Below are positions 32,101 to 44,375 of a stretch of 64,000 nt of DNA, piece by piece; within the stretch, counting starts at the first letter, position 1; each line of letters opens with the position of its first letter. The DNA lies in NCBI RefSeq assembly GCF_050947875.1, contig NC_134577.1:66281639-66345638 (forward strand), written 5' to 3'. Origin of the DNA: Dermacentor variabilis (lineage: Eukaryota > Arthropoda > Arachnida > Ixodida > Ixodidae). The position numbers and the translations under genes were made by a program. Under the pieces are notes generated by a model, which ran no database searches, was not told where the DNA came from, and worked only from the letters and a program-made list of their open reading frames with translations.

Positions 32101-33404
32101 TGCGAAAAAAAATGTAACTGCTTCGAAATTTAGGCAGATAAATAGATCGCTTCAAATGAAAGTAGATAAAGAATAGTAAACGAAGCCACAAGACCGTCTG
32201 ATGCCACAAGCAGGATGATCAGACAAATCTATGTACTACTGGCCATCGTTACCACGGTAAGCTGAGTTATCGCAGCGCCATTATTCCCTCTAGGGATTTT
32301 AGTAGCAAATTCTATGACTGAATCCGGAGGAGACGAGCTACGTACCCGTCGACGGTATTGCTTGCGCAGTGTGACTCGGAGCCCTTCACTTAGGGCGCAA
32401 TTAACACAGTAGCAATAAGACTTCAAAACGTTCGGCCCTGGCGTTCGAACTTGCGTGATACTAGCACCGCTTCGGGGACGCGTGGATCGTATCAAGCGCA
32501 TTGAGGTGAGGTACGCGCGCAGGATGCCTTTGAAACACGTTGTTACCAAGGTAAGGCGTTGGACTTGAACTTGTCCCACCCACTGTCATTCACGCTACAA
32601 TGAATGAGCGAATAGAGCCTTTATTAACATACAACTGGCTCTACGTGCAAAGTGCAATACGGGCCAATAAAACAGCGCCAAATGGAAGTGAGTCCGTGCG
32701 AAGAAAACACAAAACTGGTGCCATCTAACTGTATACTGAATTAATTCAGTAGTTCTATACCTATTTTGGCAAGTTCTCCTATACTTGCTCGGTTTTAATG
32801 ACTTCATGGAGGCCATCATTCGAAACGTGTTACTGTACGTTCATTGTGTACGTAGTGATGGTGTTTTGCGAGGTGCGTGGTGGCAGGTGATTGTCTAGCC
32901 AGGTTACGTCTGCGGTGTATTCTTCCCCCACAGTGGTGGAACAGAACTTCTATTGTGGGCTCGAAACTGTGTCAGGACTGGTTTTGTAAACCTGAGAGTG
33001 TCATTGTTCGCACGAACTCTTCTTCAGAGGCTTTTTGTATGCCGCTCTCGCTTTCTCCTAAGCTGTTTGCTTCTTTTCTATCACACTCAAGGGTCGATAT
33101 GAGTTACCGGCTCCTTTAAATGACACAGACGTCTGCTTTCATAGATTTAAGACAATAAATAACGTACTCCCACGTTACAGGATGGAAGTCGTAAGTAAGA
33201 AAAAAAATGGCAGCATGTTAACACTCTTGTAACACGTGAAGGCGAAAGCCTGCTGCACACGTGGTGATACATCAAGTTATACGATCGTAGGGAAGTTATG
33301 CGATCTTGCAAAACATAATGAGCCGTTGTGTGAAGTAAACGTACGGCGCTGTAGGTCGACATCCTCAACGACACACACGAGCACCTAATGCACTACCTAA
33401 GGGT
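29131..33404. other. Unassigned 4.3 kb; GC-rich patch and one exon-like frame
   Basis: 29390-29560 is CpG-rich with overlapping frames on both strands. (TC)n lies at about 31690-31709. At 32420-32549 a plus-strand frame (e.g. GRVDRIKRIEVRYARR) ends at a consensus donor, ACCAAG followed by GTAAGG; another donor-like string, CACGGTAAGC, is near 32254. No family is recognised. Confidence 0.35.
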
Positions 33405-33497
<93 letters not shown>

Positions 33498-33530
33498 TTC
33501 TTTTCTTTCTTTCTTTCTTTCTTTCTTTCT
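33405..33530. repeat. (CTTT)n microsatellite
   Basis: About 126 bp with one CTTCTT interruption near 33495. It abuts a Ruka SINE body, so it may have expanded inside or beside the SINE. Confidence 0.95.
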
Positions 33531-33675
33531 GCATTTCTATGGGGGCGAAATGCGAACGTACGCGTGCACTTACATTTAAGTGCACGTTAAAGAACGCCAG
33601 GTCGTCCAAATTTCCGGAGTCGGCCACTACGACGTGCCTCATAATCAGATCATGGTTTCGGCACGTAACACCCCA
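33531..33675 (+). mobile_element. Ruka-type SINE, body only
   Basis: gcatttctatgggggcgaaa, then aagtgcacgttaaagaacgc, aatttccggagtcgg, cactacgacgtgcctcataa and cacgtaacacccca are in the canonical Ruka order. The tRNA-like head is missing, replaced by the (CTTT)n tract. Confidence 0.85.
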
Positions 33676-34039
33676 TATCTTAATTTTTCTTTCTTCATTT
33701 GTTCTTTCTTTCGTTATTTCTCTCTTTCTTTCGTGACGTCATTCATGTCAAGTATTGTATCTTTTCATGCTTTCGGGGGCATGAGCCATTGCTGCTGATG
33801 GTATTTTTTGTCTCGCTGGACTGTATACGCTGCGTTTTTAGGGTATGAGCCATTGCAACGAGCCACTTAAGGTTTTCGCCCTAAAACATAAATCGTATGT
33901 GGCGAAAATTCGTGACAAGGCAGATAATTGTGAATATTAAGCATTGATCGCGTCATTTATTGTCCGTACTTGTCCTATACCCTCGATCTCTGTCGTGTTC
34001 CGCTACCATGACCGCAATCCAGCTGTATCCGAGCAAGCG
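33676..34039. other. Unassigned
   Basis: T-rich at first. A CRE consensus TGACGTCA lies at 33734-33741. No gene seen. Confidence 0.4.
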
Positions 34040-34790
34040 GTCATTAGCTCTGTCCGTTGCTTGCAGGAGCCTGTACGTCCCCCCTCCCCTCCCTTGCGCA
34101 AAGCCACGTCAAGTGAAGTCGTATATGGAACACGCTACCGAATGGACATACGCCACACGACGCGAAACCACGTGGTCTGGTCGCGTCGCTACGTAGCGAC
34201 ATTACCCTCTATACGTTCTTTCCAAGGACGGCCTGCCCTACCGGCGTACTCTGACTGCACGCAACTGGCGGTGTACGGCTTCGTGCGTGCGAGCGAAACC
34301 CTCCTTCCTCGCGATCGAAGGACCATCGACCGTCGCGTTTTTGGGAGAAGGCGTGCGGTTCGTACCCGCCGCCGCTGCCGCCGCGCCAGAGCTTGCTCCC
34401 TAAGCCCCCCCCCCCTCCCCCACCTCCCCACCCCGCCTTCTTCGACATATTTCTTTTCCCTCCTGCCAATTGGGGAGAAAGAAAAGAGGGAAAAGGGGGA
34501 GAAGCGTACGGCCACGAGGCAGTAAGTAGTGCAGAGGCGTCGGTTCAGTCCGGTGCGTCGGTTGGTGCCCAAAGTGCCCGGCTTCTCGCGACCTCCTCTC
34601 GACGACGGCTGGTGAACGCTAGCTCGCGCACGTCCGTCCACCAGCCACATAGCCTCGGTGCCTCTCTCGTGGCGGCTCGCGGAGCGTTCCTTTCCCCCGG
34701 TTTTTTCGCCCGACCTCTCTCCTTCAATCCGTCGCCTGATGACCTCCCTTCGCACGCCCCCGTTTTTTTTTTCTTTTTGTCGTTCCCGTT
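34040..34790. promoter_or_regulatory. CpG island, possible promoter
   Basis: CpG-dense and open in several frames on both strands, which is a compositional effect. An arthropod-type initiator match, TTCAGTC, lies at 34544-34550, but there is no clear TATA box or DPE. A pyrimidine-rich tract follows for over 2 kb, as in long leaders or first introns. No start codon with a recognisable protein follows, so the gene it would serve is not identified. Confidence 0.35.
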
Positions 34791-34828
34791 CCTACAACTC
34801 TGGCAGCCTTCCTTTCGTATTGCTTGCG

Positions 34829-34863
<35 letters not shown>

Positions 34864-37100
34864 TTGGCACCGCAGACGGATTTACAAGAGTTGCGGTGCC
34901 GCCAGTAGCAGTTCGCTCGTTCCTATTGAAGAAAGTGAGTTAACTTCCTCGACGGGGCGGAACAAATACATACGAGGGAACACTAGCGTGGCCCACTTCT
35001 CGGAGCCATATAGTTCCGAGGGCTTAATGCTTCCGCGGCGGGCGCCGCTTCGGTAATCTTTTGTCAATATTGAGGCCAGCCACATTGGCAGGAGACGTGA
35101 AGGCGAACGGCGACTTAGTTCATATAGTGGTTCGTATCGAGTATATGGATCTTTCCTCCAGTTCTTTCCGCCAGGTCGCTCCTCTTTCGCCCTCTCTATC
35201 CAAACACAACTCACCGTATAGTTCGCTCAAAGTTACATATAGTTCTCGAAAGTCCGCTTTCTCAGTTTTTTTTCAGCACCTTTCTTTTTGTTTTCTTTCG
35301 TTCACTTCGTCGCTCTATCGTTCCCTTTATCCGACCAGCCCCCTGCAACCCCTCGGGATGTCGGAGGTGCATTTGTTTCAACCCTTCAGTGCCGCCCCGG
35401 TACTTTTTATCGCCTCCAAGCCATCAGATTCTCTTATTCTTTTCATTTTTTGAACATCCCCTTTTTCGAGCGCCATACGCGTGGTGTGTGAAAGAACGTG
35501 CTGCCGCTTTGGCGCTCGGTGCCTTTTTGTTTTTTTCTATTTGTCACCCGTTTCTTTTCTGCGCCATACATCATCGTTGCGACCTCCCTCCTCCCCCTCC
35601 CCCCACGCTCTCTCCTTTCCATCTCTCCATCCATCCTTTCCTCGGTGATGAAGAATTGTTGCGCATCTGTTTGTCTTTATTCCGCCGCGAAAAAAAAAAA
35701 CATCTCTTTCACCATCCTTCCTCTCGCATTCAGCACCATCGCGGAAGCGAGGCGATTTTTATCGTTCTCCGTGCACCACCCCGTTCACTATTTCGCGTGC
35801 TCTTTCTGTATGCAAGCCGGCATCCATTCGTCGCTTTCTGATTTTGCGTTTCCTCCATCTCCAAGTGCTGCCGGGTCGTGCCGGAGTCTGCAGTAGTGGA
35901 CGCCATCATATCCCGGCAACCCCCTCTGCCCCCTTTTTCTTTCCACTGCACCATGCGCTTCGCCCAAGGCAGTTTAAGCGTTGAGAGCTGGTAGATTCTT
36001 TCTCGTTTTAGTATACTCCCGTGTTCCTTGCGTTCAGTTCGCCTTGCGTGTAGTTATCTTTACCATCTCTCCAATTTGCATTTTGTCATTTTTCCAGAAC
36101 GCGTGCCGCGCAGCTGCCATTCCTATATGCGCGCCCTCAAATGGGAGGACCACCGATTTCGGTCGTGCAGCGTTATTTTAAACCGGAACTTCCCTATGGT
36201 TTCGTCTATATTATGGGTTTGTGTTTTTCGGCCGCCTGAAGTCTTTCTCTCTCGTTTCTTTCATCGCGCTTCCGTCGACTTTTTGCCGCAGTGAGGAGAG
36301 TGTGCCGCCCGTTACGTTTTTTTTTCTTTTTTTTATTCGTTCGCTTGGGGAACTGCGCTTAGCCTTTGGGGAGCGAGCGATTGCGATCACGTGCTCGGCG
36401 CTCCCTCGAGCGCGCGCTGGTTCGTCGCGCCTTTCTGGCGCTTCAGTGCTCGATAGATCACTTTCTCTGTTATTCCTATCTCCCGCCTCCCACGAACAGG
36501 ACAATTTTCATAACTTCCCGTTCATTTCTGAATTTGCAGAGACGTTTTACGGTTCGTTCTTTTGTTCTTAAGAATAAATCTGGAACACCCCTTCTCTATA
36601 GCAATAACTGTAGAGCTGCCTAGGAAAATGTTCGTGTCATTTTTGTTTTGTTTTACTGTTTCTTCTGGTTCCTATCGTGGATTTGCTGGTTTTACTTCTT
36701 GTCGTTCCCTCTTAATGTAGCCCTTCCTGTTCCGATTGCGGTGCTTCCTTATCTCCCACCCCCTCCCTTCTTCCTCGTGCTTCTAACTGGCAAAGACAAC
36801 AGGACGCCCCTCCTGCGCGTGTGGACGAAGACTCCAAGTTTTACCCTTTGCTCTCTCTCTCTAGCCGGAACAAAGTTCCTTGTTTTGTATATTGAAATAT
36901 TTTTGTCATTTTACACCTTAATCTTCTTAATTTGTTGTTATTCTTTCGTCTTGTTCTCCCCCCCCCCCCCCCCATATGAGCTTCGTATCCTGCTGCTATG
37001 TCCGTTGCTGCCTTCTGGCTGCAGGTCGTTCGTAAGCGACTTCAGTAATTTTAACGGTAATAAATCTTTGAGCCATATGGACGTGTTTGAGTCCACTAGT
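34791..37100. other. Pyrimidine-rich tract, with (CT)n at 34831-34860 and C-run at 36958-36973
   Basis: Roughly 2.3 kb of strand-asymmetric C/T-rich DNA on plus. Many overlapping open frames are serine/phenylalanine/leucine-rich because of TCT and TTC codons, and none has a domain. It could be an intron, leader or degenerate polypyrimidine satellite. Confidence 0.6.
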
Positions 37101-38362
37101 AGACAAGGAAAGGCACGCAGTTAATCTTCAAGCCTGCGTTCGAATCTGCGGGCCTTAGACTTATAGAATCACGAATCTTTGTACAGGATACAAGCCTACC
37201 ATTTAAACGAAAATGATCCTTGCTGCTGCCAGTGAAGGGTGGTATAGAATGATGTGGATCGTTTTGTTGTCTGCGTTTAAAACAAGCCTAATACAGTGAT
37301 ATAATAACATATCCCCAGTTGCTATAAACGGACGTTATCAGTAGATCGTTCATTATAGAAACTGCAGATATACTAAACCATTCGTGTTGATTAAAAACGG
37401 GGCAGGCTTTCCTTTGACGATTTTGATTATTATTGTGGCACAAGCTCCCGGTATGCTTTTCCACAAAACCATAGTTATCCTGCACATTAAGCAACGGCGG
37501 CTTGAGCAACTCTCTGTAAGCCAAAGGATGCCATCTAAAACTGATCAGCATGATAAATAGGATCCTAGCTGCATACCGTAAGCTGTACCAATACTTTACC
37601 AAGAACAGCGGGCAGTTTGTCGCTCTTAGCTTTTGGGTGACTAACTTATTCCCATTGATTGTGCTTTGCACGGCACAGACGGCAACGGGACGAAAGAAAC
37701 GCGGACCAGCATGAGAAGCGCGAACTATACCAACTGCTTTATTGCCAGACAACATGGTTCATTTGACTGTAAACCAACAATGCGGCTGCTTCAACACGCA
37801 GAAACTTGTAGACAGAGCGTCTCAGGTCAAAACGTGCTTTCATCTTTGCATCAACGCGACTACCTGCATCAACAAGTCTAATTGCTAGCGAATATGATGG
37901 AACGCGTGTTGGCGCACTTCTTTCTTTCTTTTTCCTCTATCTGTAACGCCTGAGGGATTTCTATTGCTTGTTTTTCTTTTTCTGCAGCGACAACTGCGGT
38001 CTTATTGAAAAGCGGCGTGCGGTTGCACGATCTGCATTGCATGTTTGCTGAATACCGCTTGGAAGCTTGCGCTTGGCTTCTTTTTGTATCGTCTATAGAC
38101 TCCACCGTACACAACCTAAGGACAGTAAAAGCTCCCCATGGTAGCCTGATTAATCAGTATATTAATTTATTTACGGTCATTACGTACGCTAGTTTATTCG
38201 TGGGAACATAACATTGACCGTTCTTTATTTCTCACCGTGTTCTTAGTCGGCGTATAATGGGCACACACATCATTCCCTCATGATGCGACGCAAACCGACA
38301 CCTATATGACGCGTAGGAGGTGGTATGGCAAGCAGTAACCTCGCGGTTGTCGAGTTCGACTA
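37101..38362. other. Unassigned; a 155-codon minus-strand frame at 37288-37755
   Basis: The minus-strand frame has unremarkable composition and ordinary codon mix but no motif I can name. It could be an exon or chance. I leave it uncalled. Confidence 0.35.
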
Positions 38363-38502
38363 CACACTGTAACAATTAACACCCTTAAAAGTAAATGAAG
38401 GTGTAAATCTGTCTCTAATTGACAGCTTTTGGGTGTAAAGGTGCGCGTTATAGGCTGATATACACCCTTATTCACTTTTAACGCCGTACATTATCTTACA
38501 GG
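38363..38502. mobile_element. Short MITE with inverted ends
   Basis: The left end (actgtaacaattaacaccct, then taaaagtaaatgaaggtgta) is the imperfect reverse complement of the right end (tacacccttattcactttta, then acattatcttacagggt). It is about 140 bp, with no coding capacity. The ACTGTAA-type end recalls common arthropod MITEs. Confidence 0.7.
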
Positions 38503-38814
38503 GTACTCTATCTCACAAAACAGCAACCGCATCTCGTATGCCCCATAGTGAATCCGGACTGGGGCCACAGCTAGAGGCTACACTTAGAGCCATGCGGCAG
38601 CTACCTTTATAGGTGATGCAGTAAGTGGGTGCGGAAGGCGTTCCCGCAGCTCACACCACCAAACTCGCATCAGAAGAGATGGCCAATCGGAGTGAAATGC
38701 GATACGGTGCTTCGTTGCTGTATCCACTAGTCCCTGGCGCAGACAGCGATGAGGGCGCTGTTTCTCGTGCGCCAACTGGTCCGCACATTAAATTGCGAAC
38801 GCAACTATTCTGCC
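38503..38814. other. Unassigned
   Basis: No feature recognised. Confidence 0.35.
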
Positions 38815-38940
38815 CCTCTCTCCCTGTTACCTTCTTTCTCTTTTCGCATCCCCCTCTCCCCCAGTGCAGGGTCGCAAACTGCGCGTGCGTCTTGTTAACG
38901 TCCCTGCCTTTCCCTGCTTCGCTCCTCTCCCTCTATCTCG
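38815..38940 (+). mobile_element. Stand-alone 3' end of the I-like LINE
   Basis: Pyrimidine run, then agtgcagggtcgcaaactgc, cttgttaacgtccctgcctt and a CTC-rich tail, as at 15600-15725 and 62270-62385. Confidence 0.6.
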
Positions 38941-40442
38941 GAAACACGGGTATGCACTGCACGTCTTTCAGTGGATGCAGCGTAAGCGTTATCGCACCTT
39001 GCGCGCGCGTCCCAACGCTTCCGGGTAAGCTATACGAGTGAGGCGGGTAGTAAGCGTGATGAGCTGTGTAGAAGGGAAACCCGCATCGTATCGGACGCGG
39101 ACATAGAGAATATCTTTTGGGAGGCAGAAACATAAGGGAGAGGCATAGCTTCAGGATAACAGACCGGTGATCGGACACATACGCGGGGGAGATGGCGGAA
39201 ACAGCAGAGAGTGTAAATCGAACCGCAAGGGGGTTCGAAGACGCATTGCACGTGAGCGCGGTGGAACCTGACGGACGGCCGACCACGTCAGCACGTCCGC
39301 ATGACCTTATAGCACTGTTAGCAACCCTGTGCGCACCAAACAATGAAAAGTGCTGGTGAAGGCGACGCATCTATAGCACCCGCGAGTACCAGTATGATTG
39401 ACCCCAGCTGTAGGACCCTGTACGTCAGCGCGCGTATCTACTATCTAGCGGCTGGTTAACGCCGCCAATTGGGATACGTGACGTGCGTGAGGAAGTCGCG
39501 CGTCCTGGTCGTGAAAGAAGCCGTACACTTTGTGCTTCACGCTTTGTGCCCCACACACATTACGCGCCGCGTAAATGAAAAGCGAATGTATTCCGGTCCC
39601 GTCGTGGCAGAACGTATCGATACCTGACGACGGTGTCATAAAAAATAATTTCGCTTGTTCCTGCGAAAGGAGGCGTTGCAAAGCAAAGTCAACATAAAAT
39701 CGCTTTCGAGTGAAAGAATGTCAGAGAAGACAAATTCGTTTTCTTGTTGACACAAGGCATCGCAAAGTTCTGCACAGGCTATGCAAATAACTTCTCCAAA
39801 GGCACGCATCCCGTATCTCCCGCAAACAGCAGCGTCTTTAGGGCGAAAAAAGAAAAGGTGTTACTTCGCAGTTCAGTGCGATTACATTACGCATGCGTTT
39901 CCAGTGCACTGCAGTTTCACAATAATCGCGAAACTGCCGCAAAACTGGGGCGTGACAATGGTCTAAAGGCATGCTGCAGGAGTTTGTTCTGAAACAAGAA
40001 AAGGCATGCATAGACGGGACACAGCTGGCAATAATCACTAACAACGAAGCACTGAACGAACAGCCATTGCTTTATTCCCAGTTCGCTCCTGTTATGCAAA
40101 TGAAGCGCACGCTCAGCGAGCAAAAAAGCATCATACTGCTCCACCAAGCGCGTGGCTAGCATTCATATCAGGATGAGAGATATGCAAGCTCTTTGTGATG
40201 CAGACTTAGCGACGGCAAACTTACACAACACACCGCTCTTTTTTTTTTTCCAAAATCATGAATGCTTACCAGAGCTTCCTCTTATTCTTATATTATCGCG
40301 CAACGGACAAAGCCGGCGCGCGAAAGGCAGGGTCGATATCAAATGACAAAGCACAACAAGCAGCACAATTTACGCCCGAATTCGCTTTGAAACGTAACTA
40401 CCAGTGGCTATCTAAATAGCTTACCTGACGTATGCCGCACTC
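38941..40442. other. Unassigned
   Basis: 1.5 kb with no recognised gene or repeat. Confidence 0.4.
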
Positions 40443-40700
40443 ACCGGTCGTGGTGGCGCAGTGGCTTTCCCGTTGTGCTGCTGAGCCCGAGGGGAAGCGC
40501 ATGATTAAATGTCGACCGCGGCGGCGGCCGCATTTCGATGAGGAGTAGGAGGCAGAAACGCCCCGTGTGCCGTATGTTGGCTTCTCGTTCTAAAGAAAAA
40601 GCCAGGGAGCCGAAATTACACCGGAGTCCCCCATCTCTATGACCGTGCCTCGTGTTATCGTGTTTCTTTGTTTTTTGGCTCGTTTAAACCCCAAGATATA
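40443..40700 (+). mobile_element. Ruka SINE, near full length
   Basis: The head has a perfect pol III A-box consensus match, TGGCGCAGTGG (40454-40464), and a degraded B box around 40503-40518. The body follows: gcggccgcatttcgatg, gaggcagaaacgcccc, aaattacaccggagtccccc and a tail around gtttaaaccccaaga (about 40683-40697). It is the most complete SINE in the window. As a tRNA-derived SINE it would be transcribed by RNA polymerase III and mobilised by a LINE partner. Confidence 0.85.
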
Positions 40701-41654
40701 ATAAATTTATTTACCTCACTTGAATGAACTAACGTTGCGCGGCTTATTTTAGCCAGTGATACCTTGGGGTTTGTTCCGAATGTCGCGTTTGACTGGCTGG
40801 GCGTTCGAGTTGAGCCAGAGGCTAGTGCGGCGCAAGCACAATGAAACCAGTGCCAAAAACGTTGACTGCTACGTTTTTTTTTTTTTTTGTTTCGTTGAAC
40901 ACACCAGGGTAGCACGAGGTCATTGCCGAACCTTCACTTAACTGTTCTTTTAAGACCGGCTTAAGACTTAGTAAAAAAGAAAAAAAAACATTGAACAGTG
41001 CACATTGCAGCACGCGCGAACCTAAGTCTCGTCAAGCACGTTGTGGCCTCCTCGGTTCCTTTACTTCTCAGTCTCACACATTTCTTTTACAGCGAAGCTG
41101 TTGGTGCGACTGTAAGTTCTAAAAAAAACGTTATATACTTGTATGTGTGCTTTCCATGTCTTTATTTAGACACTATCAATTGTCATGAGAGAACCGTACG
41201 CGACACCCGACTCCACATTCGGTTGAGATGGGACCAATGCTTTGGAGTCGTACGCGACCGTTTGCAAGTAATTACTGAACCCTCAATTTTCCCAATGCAT
41301 CATTTGGTTATGCGAAGCGCTCACTGTGTCCTAGATGAACGGGCGCGCCTTGTATGTGTTTACTGGAAGTAAGGGGACAGCTCGTGACATGTAAATTCTG
41401 GATTTTACGTGTCAGAGCTACTGTCTATTACGGGGCGTGCAGTTAGTGCGGGACTACGGCCTAATTTCGGCACCTCGGGGGTCAGAGAGGCAGGAGAGGC
41501 TTGCGCCTAAATTTAAGCGCACGAGCGTTTCACAAGTTCGCTCCCACTCGAAGTGCTCAAACATACGAGCTCGAGCTCAGCAGCGAACCACCGTAGGCAC
41601 TAAGCCGTCGTGCAAATAGCGGTCAGGTTACGAGGGGTCTGTGCATTGGCGAAG
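40701..41654. other. Unassigned; repeat-Y-like terminus at 41089
   Basis: ttttacagcgaagctgttgg at 41087-41106 is the reverse complement of the terminal motif of block Y. I cannot follow the homology further. T- and A-runs lie at 40876-40888 and 40975-40988. Confidence 0.45.
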
Positions 41655-41741
41655 TTAGATGTGTGTGGTTCAACTACCGGCGCGCATATCTCAGCCCTCT
41701 TAGTGGCAAAAGCCACTAAGCCACCACAGCCGGTGCACTGA
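41655..41741 (-). mobile_element. Ruka-like SINE head, minus strand
   Basis: Read on minus: accggctgtggtggcttagt, with A box TGGCTTAGTGG (41723-41713), then a B-box-like ggtagttgaacc. It overlaps a 9-bp perfect hairpin, cttagtggc / gccactaag (41699-41720). A C-run (41744-41757) abuts it. Confidence 0.6.
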
Positions 41742-41764
41742 CACCCCCCCCCCCCCCGACGATT

Positions 41765-42760
41765 CTTGAGCGATGATGATGATGTTTAATGTTTAATGGC
41801 GAAAGGGCCAGGTGTGGCCAAAGAGCGCCATGCTAATGTTAATGAGTTCGCAGTGGACAGATGGGTGGTGTGATCTTAATGTGTCGTGGCTGTAAAGGGG
41901 CCTAAAAGAGTCGATGCAAATTCTATAAAATGTACGAGTAATAAAATTACGGGAATGACTATTGACGTGTACTATGAATATTAGAAGGCATTGAGAAAAA
42001 ATGATGCAATATATAAAATACGTGAGATGCTAAAATGTCTGGAGCACTTCTGAAAGCATGTGCTATAGAGGCATGTGCTATACCTAGAGGCATGTGCTAT
42101 ACAAAGAACACTATCGTAGAGGTATCCTCTGGAAAGAGGATGCACTACGGTATGAATGGGCTTGTCACGTGTAGCACAACATCTTTCAAGTAAGCGAGGA
42201 CTGCTTTGGTCTTAAAAAGCGGTTCTACACCAAGGAACATGGCCGGATGCAGAGGGACGTGATGGCTGTATGCAAAAGGAAAATGTTTCCTCCTGTCTCT
42301 TTCGGCTTCCCGGCACTCCAGGAAGACGTGGAGGACAGAAAGCCTGTCGCCGCATCTACCACAGCTTGGAGGTTCGTTACCAGTCAGGAGAAAGTTATGA
42401 GTGCCGAACGTGTGTCCTATTCTTAGTCGAGTGAACAGGACGTCTCTTCTTCGTGTTTTCGTTGTTGGGTGCCAGAAACCTAACTTAGGCTTAATTACGT
42501 GGAGCTTATTACTCGTTTCTGCATCCCACAAGCGTTGCCAGTGGCTTCGCAGTTTGTTCCTGAGGAAAGGCTTCATGTCTGTGGCAGGGACTGCAGCAGA
42601 ACGAGTACCCTGTGATGCCATTGATTTGGCCATCTCGTCAGCAAGCACATTTCCCTCGATTCCTCTATGGCCAGGAACCCAGATTCTTGAGCGAAAATGT
42701 TTGCAACCAAGGGAGTCTGTACTTCTGCTCAAAATTACTGAAAGTTAATGGGACATTAAG
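41765..42760 (-). mobile_element. I/Jockey-like LINE 3' part with RNase H remnant
   Basis: The minus strand reads the end of an RNase H domain, a C-terminal zinc-finger region, a stop near 42145, about 370 bp of 3' UTR and an (ATC)n tail at about 41770. The UTR includes three copies of agaggcatgtgctata (about 42053-42108). 5'-truncated near 42760. Confidence 0.85.
42145..42732 (-). pseudogene. LINE ORF2 C-terminus: RNase H end plus zinc finger
   Basis: 195 open codons, the longest intact LINE frame here. Residues 18-37 (WVPGHRGIEGNVLADEMAKS) are the last RNase H motif, with H and D catalytic-type positions retained. A linker (NKLRSHWQRLWD, then TKTRRRDVLFTRLRIGHTFG) leads to CGRCGDRLSVLHVFLEC, a C-x2-C-x8-H-x3-C zinc finger, followed by DRRKHFPF and a typical tail with LHPAMFLGVEPLF. 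The frame is uninterrupted, so this copy is younger than the others, but everything upstream of the RNase H end is missing. Confidence 0.88.
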
Positions 42761-44375
42761 GACAAATATTAAGTGAAGCTAAAGTGATATATTAGTGCTT
42801 GGGAATTTCCAAGGCGTCAATAATATCGCGAACAGGGCCTTAGTAATCGGGAAACCGAGGTAAATGCAGGACGTGATTAGAGATTCTCCTGGGACATTCA
42901 AGCACTCGCCCGATGACGAAAGCACTCCTCAGTTAAATTCTGTCACTAGTACTCCACCGCTCGCCGCAAAATAACATCGTTGCATTGTATTAGAAGACGA
43001 AATAAAATGCTGTTTATCCAGTTCTATATCATATTTAGAAAAAAGAAGTAATTGAAATTACCCTTGACAACGGCGCGGGTGGTGGAATTGTTTCGTTTTC
43101 GCTCGACTCTGCGCCGCCCACGCTTTCGCGTTTCATTACTTTCCTGATCGCGTAATGCCGCGCTGGTTTTGCCGGCTCGCGAAACTCGCGCAAACTGCGA
43201 GTGGAAGAGAATTCAACTTTCATATTATGCCGTGGGTTGCCCGAACGGTCTACGCCACTTGATCAAAAAGAAGCTGCAGCGGCCGGTGAATCCACCGCTG
43301 TGTCTTGGCTCGGTGCCGCCGTCTGTCGGGCGCCGTTTTACTCACCGATGGCAGCAAAGGGCGGTGATGGCGTATGCAACGCCACCCTCCCTCCCCCCCC
43401 CCCTCCCCTGTTGGGTGGTGGGAGATTTGAATTTCGAAAAAGGTATTGGGACCTTTCATACGCAATTTTCCCGTAGACTAAGTCCATTCTTGTCCCGAAA
43501 CAAGCGTTGCGAGGTTTCTAGAATGGTATGTGAACAGTCCACGTCGCTTTCTTGTTTGCCTATAGTGCCCCTTTAAGCGTTTTGCAGCGGAGTTGACTTC
43601 CTGGGAAAGAGAGAGAAGAGGTATTATAAAGCACAGCGTCTCCTTCAACAGAGTTGTGTCACTGCTGCATCGTTCGTTAGAGTCGAATGTGAGCTTCGAG
43701 CTCGGGCTCGTTTGGGGAACACCAGAGGAGGGGCTTTGATCGGAGGCCGCGAACGTTAGCCTGCCGGCAGACGTGAAGTGCCACTGAACGCGAGTATGGG
43801 TGAAGCGGGGCGCGACGGGCATTCCAGGAATGCGCATTTACAGCACTAGAAAGCGCGTGCGCGTCTTGGGGGTACTTACGATGTCAAATTAAAACCGGCG
43901 GATCTCGATTATCTAAAAAGCTTATCTTTCTTTCTTAACTTTTTCTTGAGAGGGGGGGTGGGGGGGCATGGCCGTTCCTATATAACGACAAGACGGGCGC
44001 ATCCCGTAATTCATGTACGTGCATTACACACAAGGGTGCGATGCAAACCGTCTTGAATAAAAGTCACCATATTGGTGAATACCAGTGTCTTTGAGCAGGA
44101 AATATAGCGTTCATAAAATGCCGCAGCGCACCTGTTAGTAGCCAAGTCTGTACTCCGGGAATTCTGAGCTGTGGCAGCTATTGGCTATCACCGAGAGAGG
44201 GAGAGAGAGGGCGAAACGAAAGGTCAAGTATGCGCACGTCCGATTGGCTGACCCTACGCTGGGGGGAAGGGAGTTATGGGACGAAAAAGCTGAGAACATG
44301 CGTATCGAACGTGTTTGTGTTGTAACGTACGTGAATATTGTTTTCAACTTTCCAACGTAACACGCGTTTGCAGCG
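42761..44375. other. Unassigned; CpG-richer part at 43060-43400
   Basis: 43150-43560 has features of a dispersed tick repeat (gctggttttgccggctcgcg) but I cannot assign it. CCAAT-like boxes occur near 44180 and 44243. C- and G-runs lie at about 43396 and 43950-43966. Confidence 0.35.

Noticed and set aside
33388..33642. Frames encoding SFFLSFFL or KERKKERK
   Set aside because: Translations of the (CTTT)n tract on either strand.
34189..34755. 188- and 193-codon open frames on opposite strands
   Set aside because: Both lie in the same CpG island and are mutually overlapping with low-complexity ends; no recognisable protein.
37288..37755. 155-codon minus-strand frame as a host gene
   Set aside because: Ordinary composition but no motif, no convincing splice sites and no flanking coding signal. 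Left as unassigned rather than called.
40454..40530. Functional tRNA gene from the A-box match
   Set aside because: The B box is degenerate and the downstream sequence is Ruka SINE body.
42401..42748. 115-codon plus-strand frame
   Set aside because: Antisense shadow of the LINE RNase H/zinc-finger frame at 42145-42732.
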